64,000 nucleotides of DNA from Acidimicrobiales bacterium (GTDB lineage: Bacteria > Actinomycetota > Acidimicrobiia > Acidimicrobiales > SZUA-35): NCBI GenBank assembly GCA_020630065.1, contig JAHDCC010000003.1, positions 101,067 through 165,066 of the forward strand. The letters run 5' to 3'. Of this stretch, positions 37,351-47,455 are shown piece by piece. The notes beneath the pieces are model-generated. The model saw only the letters and a list, made by a program, of their open reading frames with translations, had not been told where the DNA came from and made no database searches. Each line of letters begins with the position of its first letter. The stretch's first letter is position 1. Made by a program: the position numbers and the translations under genes.

Positions 37351-37392
37351 TACGTGTGAGGTTTGGGGCACCTGAACCGGTAAAACTAGAAC

Positions 37393-37884
37393 ATGAGTAA
37401 CCCAGAAGAAGCTGTGAAACCAGAGATCGTCGACGATTCAGCTGAGGCGGCAGCACCCGAAGCTGAGATTTCTTCCGAAACGGTTTCGGAGCCCGCAAAA
37501 GTAATGCGAATCGGCACGATGATTCGCCAGCTACTCGAAGAAGTTCGTTCCACCGAATTGGACGAACCAGGCCGGGATCGTTTGAAAGAAATCTACGAGA
37601 CATCATTGACGGAGCTGTCGTCGTCGTTGTCACCAGACCTTCAAGAGGAGCTTCATCGTTTAGCTCTCCCATTCGAAGACGATGATGTTCCCTCCGGCGC
37701 GGAGCTTAGGGTCGCTCAGGCTCAACTTGTTGGCTGGCTGGAGGGTCTGTTCCACGGGATTCAGGCAACGTTGTTTGCGCAACAACATGTGGCAAAGCAA
37801 CAACTTGAGCAGATGCAGAAGGCTCAAGTTTTGCCTCCATCAGAGGGAATTGGTCAAGAATCCGGCGGCGGGGTCTATTTGTAG
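37393..37884 (+). CDS. bpa: Bacterial proteasome activator Bpa/PafE-like (DUF2587)
   Basis: IGTMIRQLLEEVRSTELDEPGRDRLKEIYETSLTELSSSLSPDLQEELHRLALPF...SGAELRVAQAQLVGWLEGLFHGIQATLFAQQ...; C-terminus GGGVYL comparable to the GQYL tail of mycobacterial Bpa. Confidence 0.88.
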   Translation: MSNPEEAVKPEIVDDSAEAAAPEAEISSETVSEPAKVMRIGTMIRQLLEEVRSTELDEPGRDRLKEIYETSLTELSSSLSPDLQEELHRLALPFEDDDVPSGAELRVAQAQLVGWLEGLFHGIQATLFAQQHVAKQQLEQMQKAQVLPPSEGIGQESGGGVYL

Positions 37885-37944
37885 ACTACTATCGCGATTG
37901 GAAAGACTTCCTGGTGCGGGTGGTAAAGCCCGGGAGGCAACATC

Positions 37945-38619
37945 GTGGTACTAAACGTCGTTACAAAGGATGCTGAACAATTCACGGATCTCGAGGCTGG
38001 CGTCTTTGGAGATCTGGTAGTCCCGTCGGTTGATTGGTCGGTCGGGTTTTTGACAAAAGAAATAGAAGCGTGGTCGCTTGTCTCCAAAGTGACGTCGGGT
38101 AATCGGCTTGCTGGATTTGCTTACGGAAGTTTGGAGCGGATTGGTGGCACGCCGGTTGTTTTATTTGGCCTTGTCTCAACCGCGGGCTCTCCTGAGCCGG
38201 CGAGTGTGTTGAATGTGTTGGCCGACGAGTATCTTACGCGTGCCCGCATTTCGTTCCCTGACGAGGATGTGCTGATCGCTGCTCGGTGTACGCAGCGGTC
38301 ACATTTACAGATCTTCGCTGGTCTAAGCGACGTCTGCCCCGTTGGCGGTGGTCGTATCGGGGGAGAGGAACGGGCGTGGGGCAGTCGCTTAGCTAAGCGG
38401 TTCCAGGCCGCTGAGTTCGACCGAAAGTCTATGATTATGGCTTGCCACGATGATTCGAGCCGTTTCGACAGCGCCGACACTGGTCCCGGTTCGCTGCGTT
38501 CGACTGCGGATTTTTCGTCTCAACCATTCACTCAGATGAAACCAAACGATCATCTCATCGTCTGGGGATGGGCTCCCGCCGACTATTTAAACTCGTATCA
38601 GCCAGACGTTGCCGTATAG
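37945..38619 (+). CDS. Hypothetical protein (possibly acetyltransferase-like)
   Basis: Clear ORF between bpa-like gene and dnaE with protein-like composition; no family firmly recognised. Confidence 0.6.
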   Translation: MVLNVVTKDAEQFTDLEAGVFGDLVVPSVDWSVGFLTKEIEAWSLVSKVTSGNRLAGFAYGSLERIGGTPVVLFGLVSTAGSPEPASVLNVLADEYLTRARISFPDEDVLIAARCTQRSHLQIFAGLSDVCPVGGGRIGGEERAWGSRLAKRFQAAEFDRKSMIMACHDDSSRFDSADTGPGSLRSTADFSSQPFTQMKPNDHLIVWGWAPADYLNSYQPDVAV

Positions 38620-38632
38620 TGTCGAGTATCGC

Positions 38633-38660
38633 GCCTAGCGTCGCTAGACTAGCGCTAGGC
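38633..38660. terminator. CTAG-rich hairpin after ORF 37945-38619 (terminator or dnaE leader element)
   Basis: GCCTAGCG-N12-CGCTAGGC perfect 8-bp stem; inner alternative CGCTAG-A-CTAGCG. Confidence 0.45.
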
Positions 38661-38742
38661 CACTAGTCAATCGGATATGTTTCTTCTGATCTTGGAGTCG
38701 CCTAGTTTAATCCGGTAACTCCGAAGTCGGAAAGAGGTTTCT

Positions 38743-41700
38743 GTGGGGTCTTCCTTCACCCACTTACATGTCCATACCGAATACTCAATGCTTGATGGAG
38801 CCTCGCGGCTCGACGAGCTAGTAGCCAAAGCCGCGGATGAAGGTATGCCTGCACTTGGCATAACCGACCATGGCAACATGTATGGTGTGCTCGATTTTTA
38901 TCGTGCATGCCGAAAACAAGATATTAAGCCGATTATCGGTACCGAGCTTTATCAGGCCCATGACTCCCGCTTTGAGCGGCCTTCTCGGCGCGGCCGGGTC
39001 GACGACTCTGGTGGCTCAACTGACGGCGGAAAGAAACTCTACTACCACCTCACCGCTCTGGCCGAGACCAACGAAGGTTACAAGAACCTGATCCAGCTGG
39101 CATCTCGAGCCTTTATGGAAGGGTATTACTACAAGCCCAGGGTCGACTGGGAAGTTCTAGAAGCACATAGCAAGGGTGTGATCGCTACCACTGGCTGCCT
39201 GGGCGGACACGTGCTCCAGTCGTTGATGAACGGTGACCCGGAGGGTGCGTTAGAGAAAGCGGCCCGACTTCAAGACATCTTTGGTCGTGACAACCTCTTT
39301 ATCGAACTGCAGGATCATGGCATCCCCGAACAGATCGAAACGAACCCTCAGCTAATCGAAATAGCTCGCAAGATCAAAGCTCCGCTGTTGGTTACCAACG
39401 ATTCGCACTACACCGATCAGGCCGACCACGAAGCCCACGACGCCCTTTTGTGTGTGCAAACCGGGTCGTTGATGAGCGACCCTGACCGGTTCAAATTCAG
39501 CGGAGATCAGCACTACCTAAAGTCGGCTGCCGAAATGCGTAGCGACTGGTCTGAATTACCTGAGGCTTGTGATAACACCCTCTGGATCGCCGAGCGTTGC
39601 GATGTCGAAATCGAGTTCGGGAGCCCACAGCTTCCAGACTTCCCGATACCTGCTGAATTCAAAGGCGCCGACGACTACCTACTTCATTTGACGATGGAGG
39701 GGGCGAAGATCCGTTGGGGCGACGGTTTAACCGACGAGATTACTGAACGGCTTGTCTTCGAGCTTGATGTTATTAAGAACATGGGGTTCAGTTCGTACTT
39801 CCTTATCACGTGGGATCTCATCAAATATGCTCGGAGAGAGAACATTCGGGTAGGCCCTGGGCGTGGCTCGGCGGCTGGTTGCGCGGTCGCGTACACTCTG
39901 TGGATCACCGACCTCGACCCAATCAAGTACGACCTTCTCTTCGAACGTTTCTTGAATCCGTCTCGTGTGTCGATGCCCGACATCGATATGGACTTTGACT
40001 CTCGATATCGAGACGACATGATCAAGTACACCGCCGAACGGTACGGGCGCGACCACGTCGCCCAAATCGTAACGTTTAGCCAGATCAAGGCGAGGGCTGC
40101 TGTTCGAGACGCCGCTCGCGTGCTCGGCTACCCCTACGTGGTTGGCGACAAGGTGGCGAAGGCGATGCCTCCACTTGTCATGGGGCGTGACACCCCACTG
40201 AAGTACTGTTTCGAAGAAACACCGAAACACAAAGATGGTTACAAGATGGCGGCTGAGCTTCGCCAGATGGTCGAAGACGATCGAGACGTGGCTCGTGTGG
40301 TCGAAGTGGCGAAGGGGCTTGAAGGGCTGCGACGCCAAGACGGCATCCACGCCGCAGCGGTGGTAGTTACAAAGCAGCCGCTTACCGACTATCTTCCGAT
40401 CCAGCGCAAACCTGAGGCTGGCAAAGATCTAGAAGACGCACCGGTGGTTACCCAATACGAGATGCACGGGGTCGAAGACCTCGGGCTGCTTAAACTGGAC
40501 TTCCTTGGGCTGCGGAACTTAGACGTCATCTCCGATACTTTGGCACTGATCAAGCGGGTCACCGACCTCGATATCGATATCGACTCGGTCGATCTTGAAG
40601 ATGGTCCGACGTTTGACTTACTACAAGCAGGCCAAACTATCGGGGTTTTCCAGTTGGAATCCGCTCCGATGCGGGCACTAATGCGCTCGATGGCTCCGAC
40701 CGAATTCGAAGACGTAGCGGCGCTGGTGGCGTTGTACCGGCCAGGTCCGATGGCCGCAAACATGCACAACGACTACGCCGACCGCAAAAACGGTCGACAA
40801 GACCCAGCCCCGTTCCACCCTGATGCTGAAGAAATTCTTGGTGGAACCTACGGTCTCTGCATCTATCAAGAAGAGTTGATGCAGCTGGCACAAAAATTTG
40901 CTGGCTACAACCTGGCCCAAGCGGACAATCTGCGTAAAGCCATGGGTAAGAAGATCCGCGAAAAAATCCAAGCCGAACGGGCTGGCTTCGTCGATGGTTG
41001 CGAGAAACAAGGCTACGGTCGTGAGCTAGGCGAAGAGCTCTTTGACACAATGGAACCTTTCGCCGACTATGCGTTCAACAAGAGCCACTCGTACGGATAC
41101 GGGTTTGTTAGCTACCAAACGGCGTATCTCAAGGCGAACTATCCAGTTGAATATCTGGCATGTCTGCTCACCAGTGTTAAGAGCAACCTAGACAAGGCGG
41201 CGATCTATCTCGGCGAATGCCGCCAGATGGGTATCAACGTTCTGGTGCCCGATGTCAACGTATCGGAAATGGATTTCGCTTCTATCCCGGACCCCGAAGG
41301 CGGGAAACTTAACGCCATTCCTTTCGGAATGTCAGCCGTGCGAAACGTTGGTGAAGGCCTGGTAGAACTCATCTTAAAGGAACGAAACGCTAACGGGCCG
41401 TTCGAGAGTTTTGTCGATTTCTGCGAGCGCGTTGACTATCAAGTGTTGAACAAACGAACGATCGAATCGTTAATCAAAGCTGGCGGTTTTGATAGTCTCG
41501 GCCATCCCCGACAAGGTCTGCTTCTGGTCTATGAAGAAATAATCGAGAAGACAGTTTCGTCCCGACGGGACCATGACTCAGGTGTCATGACGTTGTTCGG
41601 CATGCTCGAAGAAACCGACGACGGATTTGACGATCGCCCAGAAATTGGCGACCAAGAGTTCGAAAAGTCGCAGAAACTGGCGTTCGAAAAAGAGATGCTC

Positions 41701-42282
41701 GGTCTGTATGTCTCGGCTCATCCTCTGATGGGTATGGAAGCGGCTCTATCGCGCAAAGTCGAGAACCAACTCGCCGATTTGGAAGACATGGACGACGGTT
41801 CCATCGTTGTAGTCGGCGGCGTGGTCACGTCGCTACAGAAGAAGTGGACACGTAAAGGCGACCTTATGGCGATCCTGGTTCTTCAAGATCTGGCCTACTC
41901 GATCGAGACGATGATTTTCCCTCGAACGTTTGCCGACTACGGGCACCTCCTCGAAGAGGACCGGGTGGTGGTGCTGAGAGGGCGGGTAGATAAACGCGAC
42001 GATCAGCCCAAAATCATGGCACAATCGGTCGAAGTGTTCGAAGCCGAGATGGCAGGTGCAGCTCCGCCGCTTCGTCTCGAAGTCCGTCCCGATCAGCTCT
42101 CCGACGTTCTGCTAGAGCGACTCCGCATGGTTCTTTCAGAACATCAAGGCGATTCACCGGTTTACATCCATCTCAGCGGAAACCAGGCTGTCAAATTGGC
42201 CGATGACTATTGCGTCGACACTTCCGAGGGACTGATCCCAGAACTTCGCGTTCTGTTAGGTGAAGAGGCCGTAGTTCTCTAA
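38743..42282 (+). CDS. dnaE: DNA polymerase III alpha subunit
   Basis: PHP domain FTHLHVHTEYSMLDGASRLDEL, GPGRGSAAGCAVAYTLWITDLDPIKYDLLFERFLNPSRVSMPDIDMDFD, YQEELMQLAQKFAGYNLAQADNLRKAMGKK; C-terminal OB domain. Confidence 0.98.
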   Translation: MGSSFTHLHVHTEYSMLDGASRLDELVAKAADEGMPALGITDHGNMYGVLDFYRACRKQDIKPIIGTELYQAHDSRFERPSRRGRVDDSGGSTDGGKKLYYHLTALAETNEGYKNLIQLASRAFMEGYYYKPRVDWEVLEAHSKGVIATTGCLGGHVLQSLMNGDPEGALEKAARLQDIFGRDNLFIELQDHGIPEQIETNPQLIEIARKIKAPLLVTNDSHYTDQADHEAHDALLCVQTGSLMSDPDRFKFSGDQHYLKSAAEMRSDWSELPEACDNTLWIAERCDVEIEFGSPQLPDFPIPAEFKGADDYLLHLTMEGAKIRWGDGLTDEITERLVFELDVIKNMGFSSYFLITWDLIKYARRENIRVGPGRGSAAGCAVAYTLWITDLDPIKYDLLFERFLNPSRVSMPDIDMDFDSRYRDDMIKYTAERYGRDHVAQIVTFSQIKARAAVRDAARVLGYPYVVGDKVAKAMPPLVMGRDTPLKYCFEETPKHKDGYKMAAELRQMVEDDRDVARVVEVAKGLEGLRRQDGIHAAAVVVTKQPLTDYLPIQRKPEAGKDLEDAPVVTQYEMHGVEDLGLLKLDFLGLRNLDVISDTLALIKRVTDLDIDIDSVDLEDGPTFDLLQAGQTIGVFQLESAPMRALMRSMAPTEFEDVAALVALYRPGPMAANMHNDYADRKNGRQDPAPFHPDAEEILGGTYGLCIYQEELMQLAQKFAGYNLAQADNLRKAMGKKIREKIQAERAGFVDGCEKQGYGRELGEELFDTMEPFADYAFNKSHSYGYGFVSYQTAYLKANYPVEYLACLLTSVKSNLDKAAIYLGECRQMGINVLVPDVNVSEMDFASIPDPEGGKLNAIPFGMSAVRNVGEGLVELILKERNANGPFESFVDFCERVDYQVLNKRTIESLIKAGGFDSLGHPRQGLLLVYEEIIEKTVSSRRDHDSGVMTLFGMLEETDDGFDDRPEIGDQEFEKSQKLAFEKEMLGLYVSAHPLMGMEAALSRKVENQLADLEDMDDGSIVVVGGVVTSLQKKWTRKGDLMAILVLQDLAYSIETMIFPRTFADYGHLLEEDRVVVLRGRVDKRDDQPKIMAQSVEVFEAEMAGAAPPLRLEVRPDQLSDVLLERLRMVLSEHQGDSPVYIHLSGNQAVKLADDYCVDTSEGLIPELRVLLGEEAVVL

Positions 42283-42386
42283 GTTCGTCAAGATTCTTGA
42301 GGTCTATTGCTTGGCGGCGGTAGCGCTCTTTCTGGCGGTCAAACGCTATGATTTTGGGTTGACGCGTAAACCGGGAGTCTAGAACC

Positions 42387-43379
42387 TTGACCTTGTCTGA
42401 TGATGGCCAGCAACAGTCTTCGGATATCACCGCTGCTAGCGAATTGACCTCAGAACCGACTTCGATTGCCGTCTACGTATGCACCCATCGTCGTAACGGG
42501 CCCCTACGAGTACTCCTTGACTCGTTAGTCAAAGCAGCCAATATTGTGCAACCCTCTATTGAGGTAGCGGTTGTCGTTATCGACGATAATCCTGACAAGC
42601 GAGCTGAACAGGTAGTCGAGTCTTTCGACGGTTCTCATTTCAATCGGGGACTTCACTACCGGCACTCGGGAGCCCAGAACATCTCTGTAGCCCGGAATAT
42701 GGGAATGGAAGCGGCGGCGGAACTTGGTGACTGGGTCGCCATGGTCGATGACGATGAGACTGTGACCGAAGGGTGGATTCGAGAGCTCTTTGTTGTGCAA
42801 CAGCGAACCGACGCTGATGCCGTAACCGGCCCGGTGATGCTTAGGTATCCCCAAGATTCGCCTTCATGGTTGACCGACCAGCCGTTTGGGTCGATCACTG
42901 AAGCCGAACTTCGTCCTGACGGCTCCAAGGTTCCGGTCTGTTCGACTGGAAACTCGATGATTCGCACGGCTTGGTTGGACGAGAACCCTTCGATCCGGTT
43001 TAGATCAGATCTGGGCACCCTCGGCGGCGAAGACATGGTTTTCTACACCGCAGCTGTCGCTGCTGGCCTTAAGGCCCACTATGCAGTTAATGCGCTGGCT
43101 CATGGAGAAGAACCCCCAGAACGTTCGACATTTGCGGCCATCGTTAGGCGATGCTACTGGATGGGAAACACCGAATGCGTGACAAACCGGCAGAGTGGTT
43201 CTGCCACCCGTGCCCGAATCTTTTTGCGGGCAACAAAACGGGTTCTGATCGCCTCAATTCGACCGTTCCAACGGCTTATTTCCGGTAAATCGCCACAATT
43301 CAGGTTTGCTGCCGCAAAGATTGCCCAGGCTATTGGCATGATAGTAGGGGTGGTCGGAGTGAAGGTGGAACATAAATGA
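42387..43379 (+). CDS. Family 2 glycosyltransferase
   Basis: IAVYVCTHRRNGPLRVLLDSLV, ARNMGMEAAAELGDWVAMVDDDETV. Confidence 0.9.
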   Translation: MTLSDDGQQQSSDITAASELTSEPTSIAVYVCTHRRNGPLRVLLDSLVKAANIVQPSIEVAVVVIDDNPDKRAEQVVESFDGSHFNRGLHYRHSGAQNISVARNMGMEAAAELGDWVAMVDDDETVTEGWIRELFVVQQRTDADAVTGPVMLRYPQDSPSWLTDQPFGSITEAELRPDGSKVPVCSTGNSMIRTAWLDENPSIRFRSDLGTLGGEDMVFYTAAVAAGLKAHYAVNALAHGEEPPERSTFAAIVRRCYWMGNTECVTNRQSGSATRARIFLRATKRVLIASIRPFQRLISGKSPQFRFAAAKIAQAIGMIVGVVGVKVEHK

Positions 43380-44680
43380 CCGCAGCAACCTTTCGAAGAA
43401 ACGATTCCCATTCGGCGGTCCGGACTTTTGACGATTTTGGCGTCTACGGGGATGAACTTGGACCGTTCGGTACCTTTTGTGCTCAGGCCGTCGTTTTCGT
43501 AGGGATGTTGATTGCGTTTCCAGCGGTCGAGAATGTCCCAGGAAAACTCCCGTACGTCCTGCTGTTGTCAGCGATCGGGGTTATGTTTCTGGCCCCGCGT
43601 AATGCCGTCCGCAAAATGCCATTCTCCGTTTCGTTGACCGCGTTTTTGGGCATGGTCGTGCTGTCGGTGATCTGGACGAACAATATCGCCGGATCCATCT
43701 TTGACTTACAAAAGCTCGTACCGCTCATAATAAGTTTTTCGATCATCGTCGGCCTACTAAAGTTCGAAGACCTGACTAAACCGCTCATCTGGTTTATGCG
43801 GTTTGCGCTACTGGCCACCGCCATAGCAGTAGCCACCGACCCCGCCGCTAGAGAACATATCAGTGAAGCCCAATATGGCGACGAGAATCTGCCGGGCTGG
43901 CACGGATGGTACCCCCACAAAAACTTCATGGCCCCATTCTTCGGATTCGGAGCGATGACAGTCTTGATGTTTGATCGAAACCAGTGGACCAAGTGGGCGA
44001 CTGCTAGCGGCCTGGCTGTTATGATCTTCATGTCCGATTCAAGAACGGGACTTTTTGCGTTTGTCCTGATGCTTGGGGTCTGGTGGTGGCTAGAACACTT
44101 TTCTCAACTTGACGACCGCAACGGTGTCATGTTTTTCGTGTCCACATTCGGGTTAGGCCTCTTGGCCATCATTGGAGCCTTCGCCTCAATCTCAGCGGTT
44201 ACCAGCGCCGCCGGCAAGGACTCTAGTTTCAGTGGACGAACCGATATTTGGGCCGGAACGTTCGAGGCGTTTCTCGAGCGACCGATTCTTGGGTACGGTC
44301 TCAATGGGCTTTTCTGGAGCGAGCCGTTACAGCCAGAGACCGCTGAACTGTGGCGAACGATTGGCTTTGAGGCGTCTCACGCTCACCAAGGCATCTTAGA
44401 TATGGCGGTACAGTTCGGCATAGTTGGTAGCGCAATATTTGTCGCCATGTTTTATTCAACTTTTGCTGCTGGCTGGCGGATGATCAAAACAAACCGCAAA
44501 GTAGGAATGTGGATCGTTGCTGTTATGGCTGGCCAAACCTTCATGTCTTTGTCCGAAAATGTTTTGACCGGCAGCTGGATGGTCATGATCGTCATTTTCC
44601 GTCTGGCCAGTATCCGCCGCCATGGTATGGAGTTTCCAGAACGAGGGACAAAAGTTCGCTCTAACTGGCTTCTGAGATAA
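43376..44680 (+). CDS. O-antigen ligase/Wzy-family polysaccharide polymerase or ligase
   Basis: Multi-TM protein with the Wzy_C-like region HGWYPHKNFMAPFFGFG ... SDSRTGLFAFVLML ... GRTDIWAGTFEAFLERPILGYGLNGLFW. Confidence 0.88.
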   Translation: MTAATFRRNDSHSAVRTFDDFGVYGDELGPFGTFCAQAVVFVGMLIAFPAVENVPGKLPYVLLLSAIGVMFLAPRNAVRKMPFSVSLTAFLGMVVLSVIWTNNIAGSIFDLQKLVPLIISFSIIVGLLKFEDLTKPLIWFMRFALLATAIAVATDPAAREHISEAQYGDENLPGWHGWYPHKNFMAPFFGFGAMTVLMFDRNQWTKWATASGLAVMIFMSDSRTGLFAFVLMLGVWWWLEHFSQLDDRNGVMFFVSTFGLGLLAIIGAFASISAVTSAAGKDSSFSGRTDIWAGTFEAFLERPILGYGLNGLFWSEPLQPETAELWRTIGFEASHAHQGILDMAVQFGIVGSAIFVAMFYSTFAAGWRMIKTNRKVGMWIVAVMAGQTFMSLSENVLTGSWMVMIVIFRLASIRRHGMEFPERGTKVRSNWLLR

Positions 44681-44690
44681 AGCGCACGAG

Positions 44691-47453
44691 TTGCGTTTAC
44701 CTACTCGTTCTAAAAGAACCTATGCAGTCGTAGCCGTTGTTGGTTTGCTTCTAGCTTCGCTAGTTGTCGGCGCTGGCCTAGTCTATTCTTCCCGAAGATC
44801 AGCAGACTCAGACGAACCGTTACGTGGGTCCAAGCAGCAGGCGTCACCCGCTTTACGCGCCGAGCGGGGCGATGGTGAACTGACTATCCAGACAATCGAT
44901 GGGGTTGTCGCAGGTCCAGACGTCGTCGTCGATGTGGTCGCCCCCGACGGAATGACTGAGATGCAGATCGGGTTCGATCCAACGTTCGCCGAGCCAATAT
45001 GGCGGGACCTCAGCCGTCAGGTAACGCTGCGAAGCTCTTCGACCGGGTATCAGACCGTCTTTGCGCGGTTCCGAACGTCGACAACGTCATCTCCTTCCAC
45101 GACTGTTGTCGCTGGAGTGACCATAGATCCGACGTACCAGCAGGCCATCTCAGGCCAAGATGGTTCGGCCAAAGAGGTCAGTTGGGTTCGACCATTATCC
45201 CCGACAACGATAATGGTTCGGGTCGAGGATGGTCGGATCCGATCCGGGACACAGGTTCAATATGACTTTGAAAACCCTCCAGATGGTGATGAACTTTATA
45301 AACAAGGTCGCCTAATTCGGGTCCGGCGAGATGGACGGGAATATGGCGAGCAGGCGAGTGGAAGTGATTCGGTTCTGACGACCCATGCGTCATTGATCGG
45401 CGCCAAAGTTGATCCCGAACAAATAGACAACTCGACTTGGACTGTTTCCGGTAGCGGCGCGACAGCCGAGCTATCGGTTGCCCAACGTATTTCGACGATC
45501 AACGGTAGTGGTGTCGATGGCGACGACCAGACAATCGCGCCTCTCGTTCACGATTTAGTCTTTGAGGTCGGCGCTGATCTTCTAGCCGACGGCGAACTCA
45601 CGTTCAATTCGCCAGAAAGCGGGATAGCGGCCTTTACCTATGACCATCAGCCCTCAAACTCGATCAGTCCAGTCGTTCACGTTAACCAGGTAGGTTTCAC
45701 CCCGGATAGCCCGTTGAAAGTCGGTTATCTTGCGGGTTGGTTTGAAGGCGTCGCAAACATTGACTATTCGAACGAAGACACGTTCTTTGTCCGTGATGTT
45801 GAGACTGATCAGGAAGTATTTCGCGGTTCTACATCAAAACGGGTTCGCCCCGATGAGCATGGCAAAGGTGACCTTACCGGCGTTGACACCTATGAGATGG
45901 ACTTCTCTGAACTCGATACATCCGGCACATACGAGCTCTGTGTCGACCGAGTTGGGTGTTCGGTCGAGTTCGAATTAGATGAATCGGTTTGGCAAAATAT
46001 CACGGCAACAATAGCTCGATCCATGTACCACCAGCGAAGTGGGGCAGCGTTAGGTCCTCCCTACAGCTCGGTCGAGCGGCCACGCCCGTATCACCCAGAT
46101 GACGGAACCCAAGCCTTTGAATCTTCGTATTCGGGACTAGATGCCCTAGAAGAGCCTTTGGACGATATCTTTGCCGGGTTGGTGGAAGGTAAAACCGACA
46201 CAGTCGTGCCCACCGCCTGGGGAGGCCACTTCGATGCCGGTGATTGGGATCGCAGAATCCAACATCTCTGGTATGTCCGATCGGTTGTTCAGCTCGTCGA
46301 AGACTATCCAGAAATGTTCAACAGTCTTGAACTTAATCTGCCCGAAAGCGGCGATCCGATCCCGGACTTATTAGACGAAGCGTTGTGGTCACTTGATGCC
46401 TATAAACGAATGCAACGAGATGATGGCGGGATCAGGGGCGGAATCGAAGCGTCTGAGCATCCTCAGCCGAATGATACATCTTGGACCGACGATCTTGCCG
46501 TATTCACGTTCGAACCCGACCCTTGGTCGAGTTACATCTACGCCGGTGTCGCCGCCGAGATGGCGTTTGTGCTGGAACGATACGATTCGACTCGGGCAAA
46601 GGAATATCAGGATTCAGCACTCCTGGCGATGGAATGGGCGGAAAACCAGCCACCACACCCAACCAAAGCAGACAAGGTCCGAGACCAGCGCACGGTGGCC
46701 GCAGCCGCTTTGCTGAAATTGACCGGCGAACCTCGATGGAACCAGATTTTTGTCGAACAAACATCGTTTGTTTCTACGGTCGAGCAGTTTATGAACTGCC
46801 AGGGGCACGACATCTGCGATGCCGCGTGGATTTATCTCGGGGCGGATCAATCGGTGACCGACAGTGATGTTCGGCAGGGGATTATCGACTCATTTGTGCG
46901 GTCCGCCGATGGTGTCGTTGAAGGAGTCGATAGCACTGCGTTTGGATGGGCGCTTGAAAATAGCAACGTGCCACTGGTTTGGGGTTTGGGCCCGGGCGGT
47001 AACCCCGGTGCAGTAGGTTTGCTGCACGCCTATGAACTAACCGGCGAGGTCGCGTATAGGGAGGCAGCGCTGAGAACGGCTTCGGTCACCTTAGGTGCAA
47101 ATCCTCGGAATACGGTGTTTATCACCGGTGTAGGTTCTACACCGGTTCGTCACCCGTTAATCGTTGACACGCGTAACGGAGGTTTACCCGTTTGGCCCGG
47201 AACACCGGTATTTGGTCCTCATCAGTTAAACTCGATCGCAGATGAGTCGTGGGTCAGTGAATTCATGATCGACCCAACTGGTGCCACTCCAGGTGTCGTT
47301 GATGTCCCATACCTGTGGCAATGGCAAGACATTAACAGCGTGGCGATGTTCAACGAATATACCGTGCACCAAAGTCAGGCGGCTGCCATCCACACATTCG
47401 GGTTGCTGGCGGGAACCAGTCAACGGCAGCCATTTAGTGTGGAGTCTGAGTGA
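44691..47453 (+). CDS. Membrane-anchored glycoside hydrolase family 9 (endoglucanase-like)
   Basis: N-terminal TM; cellulase N-terminal Ig-like domain (VHVNQVGFTPDSPLKVGYL); GGHFDAGDWDRRIQHL (GH9 DAGD); NPRNTVFITGVGSTPVRHPL; late FNEYTVHQSQAA with a candidate proton-donor Glu. Confidence 0.88.
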   Translation: MRLPTRSKRTYAVVAVVGLLLASLVVGAGLVYSSRRSADSDEPLRGSKQQASPALRAERGDGELTIQTIDGVVAGPDVVVDVVAPDGMTEMQIGFDPTFAEPIWRDLSRQVTLRSSSTGYQTVFARFRTSTTSSPSTTVVAGVTIDPTYQQAISGQDGSAKEVSWVRPLSPTTIMVRVEDGRIRSGTQVQYDFENPPDGDELYKQGRLIRVRRDGREYGEQASGSDSVLTTHASLIGAKVDPEQIDNSTWTVSGSGATAELSVAQRISTINGSGVDGDDQTIAPLVHDLVFEVGADLLADGELTFNSPESGIAAFTYDHQPSNSISPVVHVNQVGFTPDSPLKVGYLAGWFEGVANIDYSNEDTFFVRDVETDQEVFRGSTSKRVRPDEHGKGDLTGVDTYEMDFSELDTSGTYELCVDRVGCSVEFELDESVWQNITATIARSMYHQRSGAALGPPYSSVERPRPYHPDDGTQAFESSYSGLDALEEPLDDIFAGLVEGKTDTVVPTAWGGHFDAGDWDRRIQHLWYVRSVVQLVEDYPEMFNSLELNLPESGDPIPDLLDEALWSLDAYKRMQRDDGGIRGGIEASEHPQPNDTSWTDDLAVFTFEPDPWSSYIYAGVAAEMAFVLERYDSTRAKEYQDSALLAMEWAENQPPHPTKADKVRDQRTVAAAALLKLTGEPRWNQIFVEQTSFVSTVEQFMNCQGHDICDAAWIYLGADQSVTDSDVRQGIIDSFVRSADGVVEGVDSTAFGWALENSNVPLVWGLGPGGNPGAVGLLHAYELTGEVAYREAALRTASVTLGANPRNTVFITGVGSTPVRHPLIVDTRNGGLPVWPGTPVFGPHQLNSIADESWVSEFMIDPTGATPGVVDVPYLWQWQDINSVAMFNEYTVHQSQAAAIHTFGLLAGTSQRQPFSVESE

Positions 47454-47455
47454 AG

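Noticed and set aside
39727-40350. 207-aa minus-strand ORF within dnaE
   Set aside because: Antisense shadow of dnaE conserved motifs.
42282-42386. TCAAGA-T-TCTTGA palindrome after dnaE as a terminator
   Set aside because: Only 6-bp AT-rich arms and no T-tract; too weak.
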